A stretch of 19,287 nt of DNA from G039029935 sp039029935 (lineage in GTDB: Bacteria > Chloroflexota > Anaerolineae > Caldilineales > Caldilineaceae). The stretch is taken from positions 1 to 19,287 of the forward strand of contig JBCCFC010000080.1 in the NCBI GenBank assembly GCA_039029935.1, in the 5' to 3' direction. Below, piece by piece: positions 6,372 through 14,147 of this stretch; the stretch's first letter is position 1, and each line of letters begins with the position of its first letter. The translations under genes and the position numbers were made by a program. The notes below the pieces were generated by a model, which made no database searches, was not told where the DNA came from, and was given only the letters and a program-made list of their open reading frames with translations.

Positions 6372-7157
6372 ATGCGATATGTATTTTCAATAATTTTGTT
6401 GGTCTGCATGATGACAGGCTGTGTGATAAGTCCGCCTGAAGATAGTGCTGTGGAAATACCTGCCGTCGAACAAACCGAGACAACTGATAACGAGCGAGAG
6501 ATAACCATCACAGAGTTGACCTTTGATGGCAATGGCGACACTTTTTTGACGGCTATCAGTCAACAACGTGCTGGGTTATCTGGCATCATACATTATCGCT
6601 ACATCAGTTTGCCATCAACGGGTCCGGTGTACTGGCAGGGCGAACAATTCCAAACAGATGAAGAGACAATCACGCTGTTGCAGGCTGTGGGCGGCAATCA
6701 TCGTAGCGGCGGTACAACAGCGTGGCGACTAACTTCTGTGCAGCCACCTAGCGAGGACGTACTGCTCAAAACATTATCCTCTGCTGTGGATGAAGAGGCT
6801 GAACTCGCTACGGGAGATTTGCCCGATGCCGCCATCCTCTTTGTGCGCGCAACACAGAAAGGTAACAACCAGTGGACCTTCAACGTGACCTTGGATCACC
6901 CCGATACGGGTTGGGCAGACTACACGGACGGCTGGCATGTAGAGACCGCAACGGGCGAGATTCTGGGAACACGTATCCTGCTGCATCCGCATGTCAACGA
7001 GATGCCTTTCACACGCAGCCACACCATCACCATCCCACCGGACATCACCGAAGTCTATGTCCGCAGCCATGATCTGGTCAGCGGTTATGGACTGGACACG
7101 GTTGCGATTCCATTGACCGAAGCCGTGACGACGGAACAAGTTGAAGTACAACCATAA
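6372..7157 (+). CDS. Lipoprotein with conserved C-terminal domain of unknown function
   Basis: The 261-aa product begins at ATG 6372, with AGGAG (6358-6362) 9 nt upstream; a GTG at 6366 is too close to that site. A short signal sequence ends in a lipobox (MTG-Cys17), predicting lipid attachment to the outer face of the membrane. Residues about 167-248 form a compact domain with 'DHPDTGWADYTDGWHVE', 'GTRILLHPHVNEMPFTRS' and a final 'VRSHDLVSGYG'. I recall this pattern from uncharacterised bacterial proteins, with the HPHVxExPFTRS stretch best conserved. Its beta-rich look suggests an Ig-like or jelly-roll fold, which is a guess. Residues 20-165 show no recognisable domain. No catalytic role can be assigned. 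Confidence 0.75.
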   Translation: MRYVFSIILLVCMMTGCVISPPEDSAVEIPAVEQTETTDNEREITITELTFDGNGDTFLTAISQQRAGLSGIIHYRYISLPSTGPVYWQGEQFQTDEETITLLQAVGGNHRSGGTTAWRLTSVQPPSEDVLLKTLSSAVDEEAELATGDLPDAAILFVRATQKGNNQWTFNVTLDHPDTGWADYTDGWHVETATGEILGTRILLHPHVNEMPFTRSHTITIPPDITEVYVRSHDLVSGYGLDTVAIPLTEAVTTEQVEVQP

Positions 7158-7187
7158 ACATATAACCATCATCAACAGGAGAACACT

Positions 7188-9239
7188 ATGAAGTGGAATG
7201 ATTTTCTACCATATCGACAAATCCATCTGGATTTCCATACCAGCGAAGCCATTGAAGGCATTGGGGCGGACTTTGACCCCGATGCCTTTGCCGATATGCT
7301 GGTCAAAGCACATGTCAACTCGATCACGGTCTTTGCACGCTGTCATCACGGCTGGATTTACTACGATTCCAAACGCCATCCAGAGCGTGTGCATCCACAC
7401 CTGACACGTAATCTCATGAAGGACCAAATCGACGCCTGTCATGCACGTGGCATCCGTGTACCCATCTACACCACCGTCCAATGGGACCATTACACGGCAG
7501 GTATGCACCCTGAATGGCTGATGACCGATGAGCAGGGCATGATTCAGGGTACACCCCCCTTTGAGGCAGGATTCTACCGCTTCCTTAATGTCAACTCGCC
7601 CTATGTAGACTTCCTCAAAGTGCATGTGGAGGAGATGCTCAATGAGTTTGACGTGGATGGCTTTTTCTTTGATATTGTCCAGCCGCGTCCATCGGCGGAC
7701 CGCTATACCATCGAGAAGATGATCGCCGCAGGATTGGACCCCACCAGCGCAGAGCAGCGCGTCAAGTTTGGGTTGGATTCGCTCAATGACTTTAAGCGTG
7801 AGATGACGGCCTTTGTGCGTGAGCGCAACAGCGACTGTAGCATCTTCTATAACGGGGGACATGTCGGTACGCGCCATCGCCCCATTGTCGATGCCTATTC
7901 GCACTTTGAGCTAGAGACACTGCCAAGCGGTCACTGGGGCTACCAGCATTTTCCAGTGTCCATGCGCTACGCCCGCAATCACGGCATCGACTGTCTGGCA
8001 CAGACGGGCAAGTTCCACACGGCTTGGGGCGATTTCCACTCGTTCAAAAACTTAGCAGCATTGCAATATGAATGTTTCCGCATCATCGCGATGGGGGGCA
8101 AATGCATGATTGGAGACCAGCTACCGCCACGGGGCACCAGCGAGCAATATGTCTATGAATTGATTGGCAAAGTCTACGGTGAAATAGCGGAGAAAGAGCC
8201 TTGGTGTCATGGCGCAAAGGCGCTCAACGACATTGCTGTCTATACACCAGAAGAGGTGCTGGGAGCCAATGCAAACTACCTGCCTGCGGCCATCAAAGGG
8301 GTCAGTCGCATGTTGGAAGAACATGCCTATCAATTTGACATCATCGACTCACACAGTGACCTCAGCGGATACAAAGTGGTGATCATGCCCGATGAGATTC
8401 CCACATCATCCGCCCTTGCCGCCAAGTTAGAGGCATATCTGGCGGATGGTGGTGCATTAATTGCCAGCTTTGAGTCGGGCTTGAATGAGGACAAAACGGA
8501 TTTTGCCACCGATGCACTGGGTGTCAGTAAAGCAAGCGATGGACCTGTCGATTTGGCGGGCAACGTGGTGCGCGGCAAGCACTTCGGACGTGGCGATTAT
8601 GTGGATTATCTGCTGCCAGAGGGGGCGATTGGTCAGGGATTGCCACCAACTGAACATGCCATGTATATGCGTGGGCTGCATGTAGAAGCATTGGCCGATG
8701 CCGAGGTGCTGGCCCCACACATCGCACCCTATTTCGACCGTACATGGGAACACTTCTGCTCACATCGTCAAACACCCTCATCGGGTCAACAGAGCAGCCC
8801 CGCCATTGTGCGCAAGGGCAACGCCATCTACTTCACCAACCCCATCTTCAACCAGTATCATCAAAACGCACCACGCTGGTGCAAACAGCTATTTCTTAAC
8901 GCACTGGGCATGTTGCTGCCAGAGCCACTGATCACGCATCAAGGCCCTAGCACCATCTTTGCAACGCTCAATGAGCAGACCAATGAAAACCGCCGGGTAT
9001 TGCACCTGCTACATTACATTCCAGAACGGCGCGGTATTGAATTTGATGTGATTGAAGACGTGATTCCACTGTATGATGTGGCTGTGTCTGTACGTGTAGA
9101 CCAGACCGTACAACGTGTCCAGACCGCCCCACAAGGTGACGCGATTGCGTTTGAGGCAACATCAAGTGGTGATGCACAGCGGGTTAACTTTGTTCTACCA
9201 AAGTTAGACGGGCATCAGATGATAGCAATCGAGTTTTAG
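7188..9239 (+). CDS. Glycoside-hydrolase-like protein: TIM barrel plus beta-galactosidase-type trimerisation domain
   Basis: The 683-aa protein starts at ATG 7188 behind AGGAG. There is no signal peptide, so a cytoplasmic enzyme is expected. Residues about 10-335 look like the 'hypothetical glycosyl hydrolase 6' barrel (PF14871): 'VNSITVFARCHHGWIYYD', 'HARGIRVPIYTTVQWD', 'DVDGFFFDIV' with Asp162 where related families place the nucleophile, and 'FELETLPSGHWGYQHFP'. Residues about 345-560 resemble a beta-galactosidase trimerisation domain (PF08532; 'YKVVIMPDEIP', then 'YLADGGALIASFESGL'). A small beta domain ends the protein. Similar architectures are annotated as alpha-L-fucosidase-like or beta-galactosidase-like, but the sugar cannot be read. 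It is the last gene of the presumed operon. Family level is fairly secure; substrate unknown. Confidence 0.82.
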   Translation: MKWNDFLPYRQIHLDFHTSEAIEGIGADFDPDAFADMLVKAHVNSITVFARCHHGWIYYDSKRHPERVHPHLTRNLMKDQIDACHARGIRVPIYTTVQWDHYTAGMHPEWLMTDEQGMIQGTPPFEAGFYRFLNVNSPYVDFLKVHVEEMLNEFDVDGFFFDIVQPRPSADRYTIEKMIAAGLDPTSAEQRVKFGLDSLNDFKREMTAFVRERNSDCSIFYNGGHVGTRHRPIVDAYSHFELETLPSGHWGYQHFPVSMRYARNHGIDCLAQTGKFHTAWGDFHSFKNLAALQYECFRIIAMGGKCMIGDQLPPRGTSEQYVYELIGKVYGEIAEKEPWCHGAKALNDIAVYTPEEVLGANANYLPAAIKGVSRMLEEHAYQFDIIDSHSDLSGYKVVIMPDEIPTSSALAAKLEAYLADGGALIASFESGLNEDKTDFATDALGVSKASDGPVDLAGNVVRGKHFGRGDYVDYLLPEGAIGQGLPPTEHAMYMRGLHVEALADAEVLAPHIAPYFDRTWEHFCSHRQTPSSGQQSSPAIVRKGNAIYFTNPIFNQYHQNAPRWCKQLFLNALGMLLPEPLITHQGPSTIFATLNEQTNENRRVLHLLHYIPERRGIEFDVIEDVIPLYDVAVSVRVDQTVQRVQTAPQGDAIAFEATSSGDAQRVNFVLPKLDGHQMIAIEF

Positions 9240-9242
9240 CCG

Positions 9243-9360
9243 TAGGTCGGTAGGTCGGTGGTCGGTAGGCTGGTATTCGGCGGAACAGTAGATTAGTATT
9301 CTGTATTGAGCAACCGACCTACTGGCCTACCGACCTACTGACCTACCGACCACCGACCTA
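9243..9360. repeat. Degenerate 8-nt repeats arranged as an inverted repeat between convergent genes
   Basis: Left block 9243-9273 has four units of the type TAGGTCGG; right block 9314-9360 has six of the type CCGACCTA, the reverse complement. Segments 9251-9269 and 9342-9360 are perfectly complementary over 19 bp across a 72-nt spacer. The block fills the gap between the stop codons of the glycosidase-like gene and folE2, so it may act as a two-way terminator or mRNA 3' stabiliser. No T-run is present. Confidence 0.8.
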
Positions 9361-9367
9361 CCAAACA

Positions 9368-10534
9368 TCATGAATGGATCAACGAGAACAACGTCTCTGA
9401 GCTAACTTCCGGCTCAAATCCATTGGGTATACCCTTGACCAGCACCGAAACTGCATCGTGGCTATGTAGCGATTCCTGATGCGAGGCCACAATTTTGAAA
9501 TCGCGGATGCGTTCATCTGGGTCCAGTTGTGCATGGAGCAGACGCACAGCATCCTCGACAAATTTGAGATTGGCGGCGTTCAGTTCGGCAAATGCCTGCT
9601 CATCTTCACGCTTGACCATGACCTGCGTTTCGGTTTTCAGTGCTTCCAAACACATGTCACGGATATCTTCGAGCCAAATGAAGCCCGTGCATTCAAGGCT
9701 GATACGCGCCACGGAACGCTGGCTATGCGCGACTGCGGCAACGTTGCGTTGCTCGATGGCATGTTGCGATAGTTCATAGCTACAGGGACAGGTCGATGAG
9801 TAGACAAAATCAAAGTGGATAAACTTGCGTACACGTCCATCCGCTTGGAGTCGTGCTTCAAAAGCCACCTTGTAATATTGATAGCCACTGAGTCCCGACC
9901 GCAACGATTCATTTAACATGGGATAGTTGAAGCGGAGGGTGATACGAGCCTCCATGCCACCAACCTTTTCTTGATAGGCATGGAGCACCTCTTCCATCTT
10001 GTCAAGCGAAAAAACCTGATTGCTATTCTCATAGAAAGTCCGCATGATGCGCGACATGTTGATGCCTTTTTCATGCGCATCCAGCGACACCGAACCAGTG
10101 ACCGATGTTTCGAGCATAATCGGTTCACCATTTTTTTGTAAATACCGCATGGGCAGACGGAAATTGTGAATACCCACCTGATGAATGGCGACGTGACTCC
10201 CCTTAATGGCAGATTCGCCAGAATTTTGCAGGTCTGGCAAACTGGCTCGATAGGCAGGTGTGACTTCAAACTCGGCATCATAGACTTGACGAGGCCGAGT
10301 TTGTGTCAATGTGTTTTCTTTGCTGGTTTCCTCTGTGACTGTTTCCTGTGCGGCTGTCTCCTGTGTGCCTGTCTCTTGTTTGGTTGTCTCTGGAAAGGAC
10401 ACTTGTAGGCCATTGTGATTATTTGTAAAAGCAGCCATGATATTTGTCGTGATGTGACGGGATGTATTCTCTGAATACCCATTTGAACGATTGTAGGTAT
10501 CAGCATCGGCTGATTGTATGTTGATTGGTGACAT
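9368..10534 (-). CDS. folE2: GTP cyclohydrolase I type IB (FolE2)
   Basis: FolE2 converts GTP to 7,8-dihydroneopterin triphosphate, the first step to folate and to queuosine/archaeosine-type precursors. It can work with metals other than zinc, unlike FolE. The core runs from about residue 116 to the end, with 'VGIHNFRLP', 'LDAHEKGINMSRIMRTFYEN', 'YSSTCPCSYELSQH' (Cys249 in the active-site position), 'HSQRSVARISLE' and a C-terminal 'VASHQESLHSHDA'. About 110 N-terminal residues come before the core, including low-complexity Gln-Glu-Thr repeats (about 49-70), so at 388 aa it is longer than usual family members (about 260-310). ATG 10534 is used, with GAGG about 14 nt upstream; an internal Met at 10438 has no SD. 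It is convergent with the glycosidase-like gene and divergent from the methyltransferase gene. Confidence 0.95.
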   Translation of the reverse strand: MSPINIQSADADTYNRSNGYSENTSRHITTNIMAAFTNNHNGLQVSFPETTKQETGTQETAAQETVTEETSKENTLTQTRPRQVYDAEFEVTPAYRASLPDLQNSGESAIKGSHVAIHQVGIHNFRLPMRYLQKNGEPIMLETSVTGSVSLDAHEKGINMSRIMRTFYENSNQVFSLDKMEEVLHAYQEKVGGMEARITLRFNYPMLNESLRSGLSGYQYYKVAFEARLQADGRVRKFIHFDFVYSSTCPCSYELSQHAIEQRNVAAVAHSQRSVARISLECTGFIWLEDIRDMCLEALKTETQVMVKREDEQAFAELNAANLKFVEDAVRLLHAQLDPDERIRDFKIVASHQESLHSHDAVSVLVKGIPNGFEPEVSSETLFSLIHS

Positions 10535-10692
10535 GTGTTTTCTTTTTTCCTCTTAAACTTTTATATTAAAATTTGCAGCGATGATTCCCCAATGCTTATT
10601 CACTTTCATAGTGGTATATAGTAATATTTTTGTAAAGTCTGTAAAATACCCTACGAGATTTGTATTTTTGTCAAGAATTATTGGGAAATCTT

Positions 10693-11184
10693 ATGAAACC
10701 AATGTTTGAACACCAAAAGATTCAGCCTCAAAATCAGGATAAAGCCTACACTGGGTATTTTGGTATCGGCATCTACCAAGTAAAAACGACGCAAAACATC
10801 GGTTTACTGTGGCGCGCTGCCTATCAACTTGGCGCGGCCTATATCTTTACCATCGGCAACCGCTATAAACCACAAAACAGCGATGTGTTTAAATCATGGA
10901 TGCACATCCCGATCTTCACCTACGATTCATTTGAGCAGATGCAGCACACCGCCGCTTATGGCTGTCCGCTGGTTGGCATTGAAATGGGCGGCACACCACT
11001 GCCCGAATTTCAACACCCATCCCGCGCCGTTTATTTGTTGGGTGCTGAGGATAGCGGCATCCCCAATGCTGTGCAGGAGCAATGCCACCACGTGGTTTCC
11101 ATTCCTGCGATGCGGACGCCAAGCTATAATGTCTCTCATGCAGGTGTGTTGGTGATGTATGACCGGATGGTGAAGATGGGGTAG
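10693..11184 (+). CDS. SpoU/TrmH-family RNA 2'-O-methyltransferase
   Basis: The 163-aa protein is a short SPOUT enzyme that methylates ribose in tRNA or rRNA using S-adenosylmethionine. The family motifs are present: motif 1 'NIGLLWRAAYQLGA' (35-48) with Asn35 and Arg41, motif 2 'YLLGAEDSGIP' (114-124), and motif 3 'IPAMRTPSYNVSHAGVLVMYD' near 137-157, the last two forming the knotted cofactor pocket. Motif 3 has Tyr in place of the common Leu before Asn146. It has no N-terminal RNA-binding extension and is close in size to TrmL-like proteins; the target nucleotide is not predictable. ATG 10693, behind GGGA, is preferred to an upstream TTG at 10660. It converges on the acetyltransferase gene, with stop codons 16 bp apart and no hairpin seen. 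Confidence 0.88.
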   Translation: MKPMFEHQKIQPQNQDKAYTGYFGIGIYQVKTTQNIGLLWRAAYQLGAAYIFTIGNRYKPQNSDVFKSWMHIPIFTYDSFEQMQHTAAYGCPLVGIEMGGTPLPEFQHPSRAVYLLGAEDSGIPNAVQEQCHHVVSIPAMRTPSYNVSHAGVLVMYDRMVKMG

Positions 11185-11200
11185 GGACGCCTCAACACCA

Positions 11201-12067
11201 TCAAACCAAAACACGAAACATCTGCAACTGCGATAACGGCTCCTCAACAAAACCAACACGTTCAAACAGCCCCCTCAACTCTTCCGGGCAATGGGCGGAG
11301 ATACGCCACTCCTTATTGGGATATTGGGCAATAATGGCCGTCAGCGCCGCTGTCGCAATGCTCTGTCCACGCTGCTGCGGCTCCACCACAATCGAACGAA
11401 TGTTAATTGTCTCTTTGCTGGGGTCAGATAGCCCGATGGTGCAGCCTTGCCAATGATAGGCGCGGTGGGGCGGTCCGGTTTGCGCCAGACTTTCACCCGA
11501 AATTTGCCAAGGTAAATCAGATAGACCATGCTGGATGATCGTATGCGCCAATAGACGAAGATCGACTTCTTCAAACACCACGTTCTTGGGCGGGGCTGGT
11601 TGCGGGGCTGGTTGCTGTGCCAGCCGATAGCTCAACAAACGTCGGCGTGTCTCAAATCCGCACCGCTGATAGAGCCGCACCGCTGGTCTGTTGCTTGCAA
11701 TCACCTCCAACGCCATCTGTTGCTCTTCACGCACGCGTGCATCGGCAATCAACTGCTGCATAAACCACGTCCCTATCCCCTGCCCGCGTCGCTCTGGCAC
11801 AATCGCCATCGTTGCCAGCCGGCTGGTCCATCCGCGTGTCGCAATCAGCGCAATGGCCGCTGGCTCACCATCGCAAAGAACGATGCGGCTGTGGTTTAGG
11901 TCGATACCGTCGGCTTTGAGGATGTGATAGAAGAGGTGGCGGTCAAAGTGGATGTTGACGGTGTAGCCTGTGAAGCCGCGATTGAGGAGGGTGATGGTTT
12001 GGTTGATATCGTGGTCGGTGATGGGTTTTAGACTCAACTCTCGATTTTCTACGCTTACCTTATGCAT
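11201..12067 (-). CDS. Tandem GNAT-family N-acetyltransferase
   Basis: The 288-aa protein has two GNAT lobes. In lobe 1 (about 10-147) motif A is 'MAIVPERRGQGIGTWFMQQL', with the acetyl-CoA-binding RRGQGIGT at 93-100, followed by 'ASNRPAVRLYQRCGFETRRR'. A Pro/Ala/Gln linker (151-160) leads to lobe 2 (about 162-288), where the equivalent 'IVVEPQQRGQSIATAALTAI' and 'LRGLFERVGF' are present but the glycine pattern is weaker (RGQSIA), so it may be partly degenerate. The acceptor is unknown. The start is preceded by GGTGG about 11 nt upstream and by a plausible promoter. Confidence 0.85.
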   Translation of the reverse strand: MHKVSVENRELSLKPITDHDINQTITLLNRGFTGYTVNIHFDRHLFYHILKADGIDLNHSRIVLCDGEPAAIALIATRGWTSRLATMAIVPERRGQGIGTWFMQQLIADARVREEQQMALEVIASNRPAVRLYQRCGFETRRRLLSYRLAQQPAPQPAPPKNVVFEEVDLRLLAHTIIQHGLSDLPWQISGESLAQTGPPHRAYHWQGCTIGLSDPSKETINIRSIVVEPQQRGQSIATAALTAIIAQYPNKEWRISAHCPEELRGLFERVGFVEEPLSQLQMFRVLV

Positions 12068-12101
12068 CTTTTTGTTCCACCAAATACGTTCTGGCGTTCT
12101 A

Positions 12102-12130
12102 AATATGTTCTTCTTCGGTCAAAAAGTCAA
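12102..12130 (-). promoter_or_regulatory. Possible promoter for the GNAT gene
   Basis: On the minus strand TTGACT (12125-12130) and CATATT (12102-12107, 4 of 6) are 17 nt apart. The predicted start near 12095 gives a leader of about 28 nt that contains the GGTGG site before ATG 12067. Confidence 0.45.
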
Positions 12131-12458
12131 ATGGATCGAGTTCTCACGCTTTCATCCGAACCAAAAATCCATTATAGTATAACAGAACCCACAGACATGT
12201 GCTAACAAACTATTTTGCATACAATGCGGCGTCAATATCGGTAAAAAAGGATACAATGGATGTACTTCTCTTTTTGAAATTTTATGGTACAATACGTATC
12301 TACTTATGGTCATTCGGGAAACCAAACACCAATAAATCTAAACGATAGCGTAGTTGGAAAATTGTCATCTTAATGACCAGTCAGAAATTGAGTTTACTGG
12401 AAAAACTTGGTTTCTGGACATAATCGTGGTGAGAACTGTATTTTGTCGGGAGGGACAC
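12131..12458. other. AT-rich divergent intergenic region upstream of the acyl-CoA ligase gene
   Basis: No gene is supported here. An in-frame extension of the ligase back to 12354 is possible but carries no family sequence. A CATAAT box (12419-12424) with no clear -35 lies 35 bp before the chosen start. The 10-mer TGACCAGTCA (12374-12383) is found again at 19181. GGGAGGG at 12448-12454 is the ligase ribosome site. Confidence 0.6.
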
Positions 12459-14030
12459 ATGTATTTGACACAGGGACTCAAACGAGCGTTGCAAACCAGT
12501 CGCAATAACATCGCCACTATCGACCAAATCAATGGGCAGGAGCAGCGACATACGTGGGCGGAGTTTGGCGAGCGGATTGCCAAGCTTGCAGGTGCATTCC
12601 AAACTTTGGGGCTAGAAAAAGGGGGACGGGTAGCGTTGCTTGCGCTCAATGGTGCGCGCTATCTTGAATATTACTATGCGGTCCCTTGGGCCGGTGGGAT
12701 TGTGGTTCCGCTCAACATCCGGCTGGCTCCCCCTGAACTGGTTTTTCTCTTGAATGACTCCGGAACCGAGATTCTGATTGTGGATGAGACCTTCAAGGCT
12801 ATGCTCCCTGCCTTTGAGGGCAAACTAGAGACGGTCAAACACATCGTCTATGCGGGCGATGGTATTGCCCCAGAAGGAACTCACGATTATGAGGCCATTC
12901 TCGCTGCTGCCGATGCGATTGACGATGTGGAGGCTGGCGGAGATGATGTTGCGGGCATTTTCTACACAGGTGGCACGACGGGATTACCCAAAGGTGTGAT
13001 GTTGACCCATGATAACTTGGTCAACAACGCTATGAACACACTGGTTGGGCTGGACTATAACACTGATACCGTCTATCTTCATGCTGCACCGATGTTTCAC
13101 TTGGCGGATGGTGCATCGACCTTTGCCGTCTCCATCATGGGCGGGACGCATTCCTTTGTCCCCAAATTTGATCCCGAAGACACGCTCCAAGCCTTGCAGT
13201 CTTACGGCGTCACCAACGGCATTATGGTGCCGACGATGATTAATATGGTTGCCAATCACCCCAGTGTAGGAAGTTATAATCTATCAAAATTGAAACTGAT
13301 TGGTTATGGTGGTTCCCCGATGCCCGAAGCCGTCTTGCTCAAGGCCAAAGAAGTTTTTCCTACCTGTCAATTTCTACAGGCCTATGGTATGACCGAACTT
13401 TCACCTATTTTGACAATTTTGCCTGACGAGTATCATGTGACGGAGGGTCCATTGGCGGGCAAAATTCGCTCGGCAGGGCGCGTGGTCTACAATGTCGAAG
13501 CCAAGATTGTGGATGAGCAGGACCAAGAAGTGCCACGAGGTGTGGTTGGTGAAATTATTGCACGGGGTCCTATCGTCATGAAAGGCTATTGGAATCGCCC
13601 AAAAGAGACGGCGGAAGCACTGCGCAATGGCTGGATGCATACACAAGATGCAGGCTATATGGATGAGGATGGGTTTATTTTTATCTCGGATCGGCTCAAG
13701 GACATGATTATTTCGGGTGGCGAGAATGTCTACTCGGTGGAGGTAGAGAATGCAATTTATCAACATCCCGCCATCGCCATGTGTGCGGTTATTGGTGTGC
13801 CGGATGAGGAGTGGGGCGAACGAGTTCACGCAATTGTGACATGTAAAGAAGGACAGACGGTGGATGAGGATGAGCTAATTGCTTTCTGTAAGGAGCGCAT
13901 CGCCAACTATAAATGTCCGCGAAGTATGGCACTTCGTCCTGAGCCAATGCCCATCAGTGGTGCGGGGAAGATTCTGAAAAGTACATTGCGCGCACCCTAT
14001 TGGGAAAAGCAAACGCGGCAAGTACATTAA
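12459..14030 (+). CDS. Class I acyl-CoA/AMP ligase (long-chain fatty acid-CoA ligase-like)
   Basis: The 523-aa ANL-superfamily enzyme activates a carboxylic acid with ATP to an acyl-AMP, then transfers it to CoA. ATG 12459 (MYLTQGLKRA) follows GGGAGGG at 5 nt; an upstream ATG (12354) would add 35 residues with no family resemblance. Core motifs: P-loop 'YTGGTTGLPKG' (169-179), 'QAYGMTELSP' (307-316), 'GYWNRPKETAEALRNGWMHT' (376-395), 'DRLKDMIISGGENVYSVEVE' (411-430), and the C-terminal catalytic lysine Lys504 in GAGKILKS. Length and motifs fit fatty-acyl-CoA or related aryl-CoA ligases; substrate choice cannot be read. No other fatty-acid genes adjoin it. Confidence 0.92.
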   Translation: MYLTQGLKRALQTSRNNIATIDQINGQEQRHTWAEFGERIAKLAGAFQTLGLEKGGRVALLALNGARYLEYYYAVPWAGGIVVPLNIRLAPPELVFLLNDSGTEILIVDETFKAMLPAFEGKLETVKHIVYAGDGIAPEGTHDYEAILAAADAIDDVEAGGDDVAGIFYTGGTTGLPKGVMLTHDNLVNNAMNTLVGLDYNTDTVYLHAAPMFHLADGASTFAVSIMGGTHSFVPKFDPEDTLQALQSYGVTNGIMVPTMINMVANHPSVGSYNLSKLKLIGYGGSPMPEAVLLKAKEVFPTCQFLQAYGMTELSPILTILPDEYHVTEGPLAGKIRSAGRVVYNVEAKIVDEQDQEVPRGVVGEIIARGPIVMKGYWNRPKETAEALRNGWMHTQDAGYMDEDGFIFISDRLKDMIISGGENVYSVEVENAIYQHPAIAMCAVIGVPDEEWGERVHAIVTCKEGQTVDEDELIAFCKERIANYKCPRSMALRPEPMPISGAGKILKSTLRAPYWEKQTRQVH

Positions 14031-14053
14031 CATTGAGTCAAAAAAAACGGCGT

Positions 14054-14083
14054 TTGACACCCTCAAACGGGTTGTGGTATGCT
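14054..14083 (+). promoter_or_regulatory. Promoter of the ABC importer genes with an overlapping inverted repeat
   Basis: TTGACA (14054-14059) and TATGCT (14078-14083, 4 of 6) are 18 nt apart. A small inverted repeat, CGTTTG (14051-14056) with CAAACG (14064-14069), overlaps the -35 box and could be an operator or chance. An AAGGGGA ribosome site follows before ATG 14148. Confidence 0.6.
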
Positions 14084-14147
14084 TCTACGTAGGTTGTCTT
14101 ACTACTTCAACTGTCTACATAAAATTAATTAAGGGGAAACATAGGTT

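Noticed and set aside
7206..7904. 232-codon minus-strand frame opposite the glycosidase-like gene
   Set aside because: It is antisense to conserved barrel motifs and has no recognisable family features.
9243..9360. CRISPR array
   Set aside because: Units are only 7-8 nt, contiguous, without spacers, and inverted halfway.
10535..10692. Zur box or riboswitch controlling folE2
   Set aside because: The AT-rich region has no convincing palindrome of the Zur type and no recognisable riboswitch core; only loose TATA-like strings are present.
12354..12458. N-terminal extension of the acyl-CoA ligase from ATG 12354
   Set aside because: The 35 extra residues do not resemble the family, and the strong GGGAGGG site lies directly before ATG 12459.
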